NCBI GenBank assembly: GCA_947175605.1
Contig: CAMWNH010000017.1
Span: forward strand, 1 to 34,243
Reading direction: 5' to 3'
Source of the DNA: an uncultured Porphyromonadaceae bacterium
Lineage (GTDB): Bacteria; Bacteroidota; Bacteroidia; Bacteroidales; Muribaculaceae
DNA length: 34,243 bases
In this document: in pieces, positions 34,192-34,243 of the stretch
Numbering within the stretch: the first letter of the stretch is position 1
How the letters are laid out: the number at the start of each line of letters is the position of its first letter
Notes under the pieces: generated by a model
The model's database searches: none
Told to the model about the DNA's origin: nothing
What the model saw: only the letters and a program-made list of their open reading frames with translations
Translations under genes and position numbers: made by a program

Positions 34192-34243
34192 ACTTCTTAG
34201 AAATTGTTTATTGATTGTGAATACTTGTTCTTAGCTGCCCTTC

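Noticed and set aside
1-34243. CRISPR array, insertion sequence, prophage or attachment site
   Set aside because: I saw no regularly spaced repeats, transposase or integrase motifs, or flanking direct repeats. I could not run a repeat search, so short dispersed repeats may be missed.

Overview
The window looks like a chromosomal segment of a member of the Bacteroidales, plausibly a Muribaculaceae-like gut bacterium; the family is an inference. The evidence is: Bacteroidetes-type promoter boxes (TAnnTTTG, several with a TTTG/TTG box 19-20 nt upstream); no clear Shine-Dalgarno sequences; a DAHP synthase-chorismate mutase fusion; a FeoA-FeoB fusion; a NagB-like/PIG-L fusion; a Porin_10-type outer-membrane protein; the type IX secretion protein PorQ; and a secreted protein with a C-terminal sorting-like tail. 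It is densely coded, mostly on the minus strand, and made largely of core genes. I see no tRNA, rRNA, CRISPR, phage or IS element and no gene-free stretch over 300 bases.

Region 1 (1-4850, minus): a promoter at 4818-4848 drives a UvrD-family helicase, a 60-residue DUF4250 protein, a second UvrD/PcrA-like helicase (stop and start overlapping as TGATG), and the first codons of a further gene that leaves the window behind a run of nine Cs. Region 2 (4898-8481, minus): a LysE-type exporter, a porin with a His-rich mature N-terminus, and a membrane-anchored solute-binding protein form one operon with a strong promoter. Region 3 (8487-17758, both strands): pncB and surE converge with abutting stop codons; then come the NagB-like/PIG-L fusion, a secreted GH13 alpha-amylase, the DAHP synthase-chorismate mutase, a ROK sugar kinase, and ychF. 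Hairpin terminators separate two of the convergent pairs.

Region 4 (16655-22455, minus): tsaB, tsaC, a polyprenyl-phosphate sugar transferase, a CLC-type chloride transporter with two CBS domains, and ychF follow one another with overlaps or short gaps. TsaB and TsaC act in the same tRNA modification (t6A). Region 5 (22496-32932, minus): alaS, prfA, pyrF, feoAB, porQ, cmk, ispH and a DnaQ-like exonuclease are closely packed and could be one long transcript from the alaS promoter. Region 6 (32944-34191, minus): one secreted beta-rich protein with its own terminator.

I found no clear new multi-gene system. The items most worth following are: the fusion protein whose NagB half lacks three of four catalytic residues but whose deacetylase motif is intact; the helicase-DUF4250-helicase cassette; the exporter/porin/binding-protein operon; the CLC protein with Val at the proton-glutamate position; and the Cys-rich linker between FeoA and FeoB.
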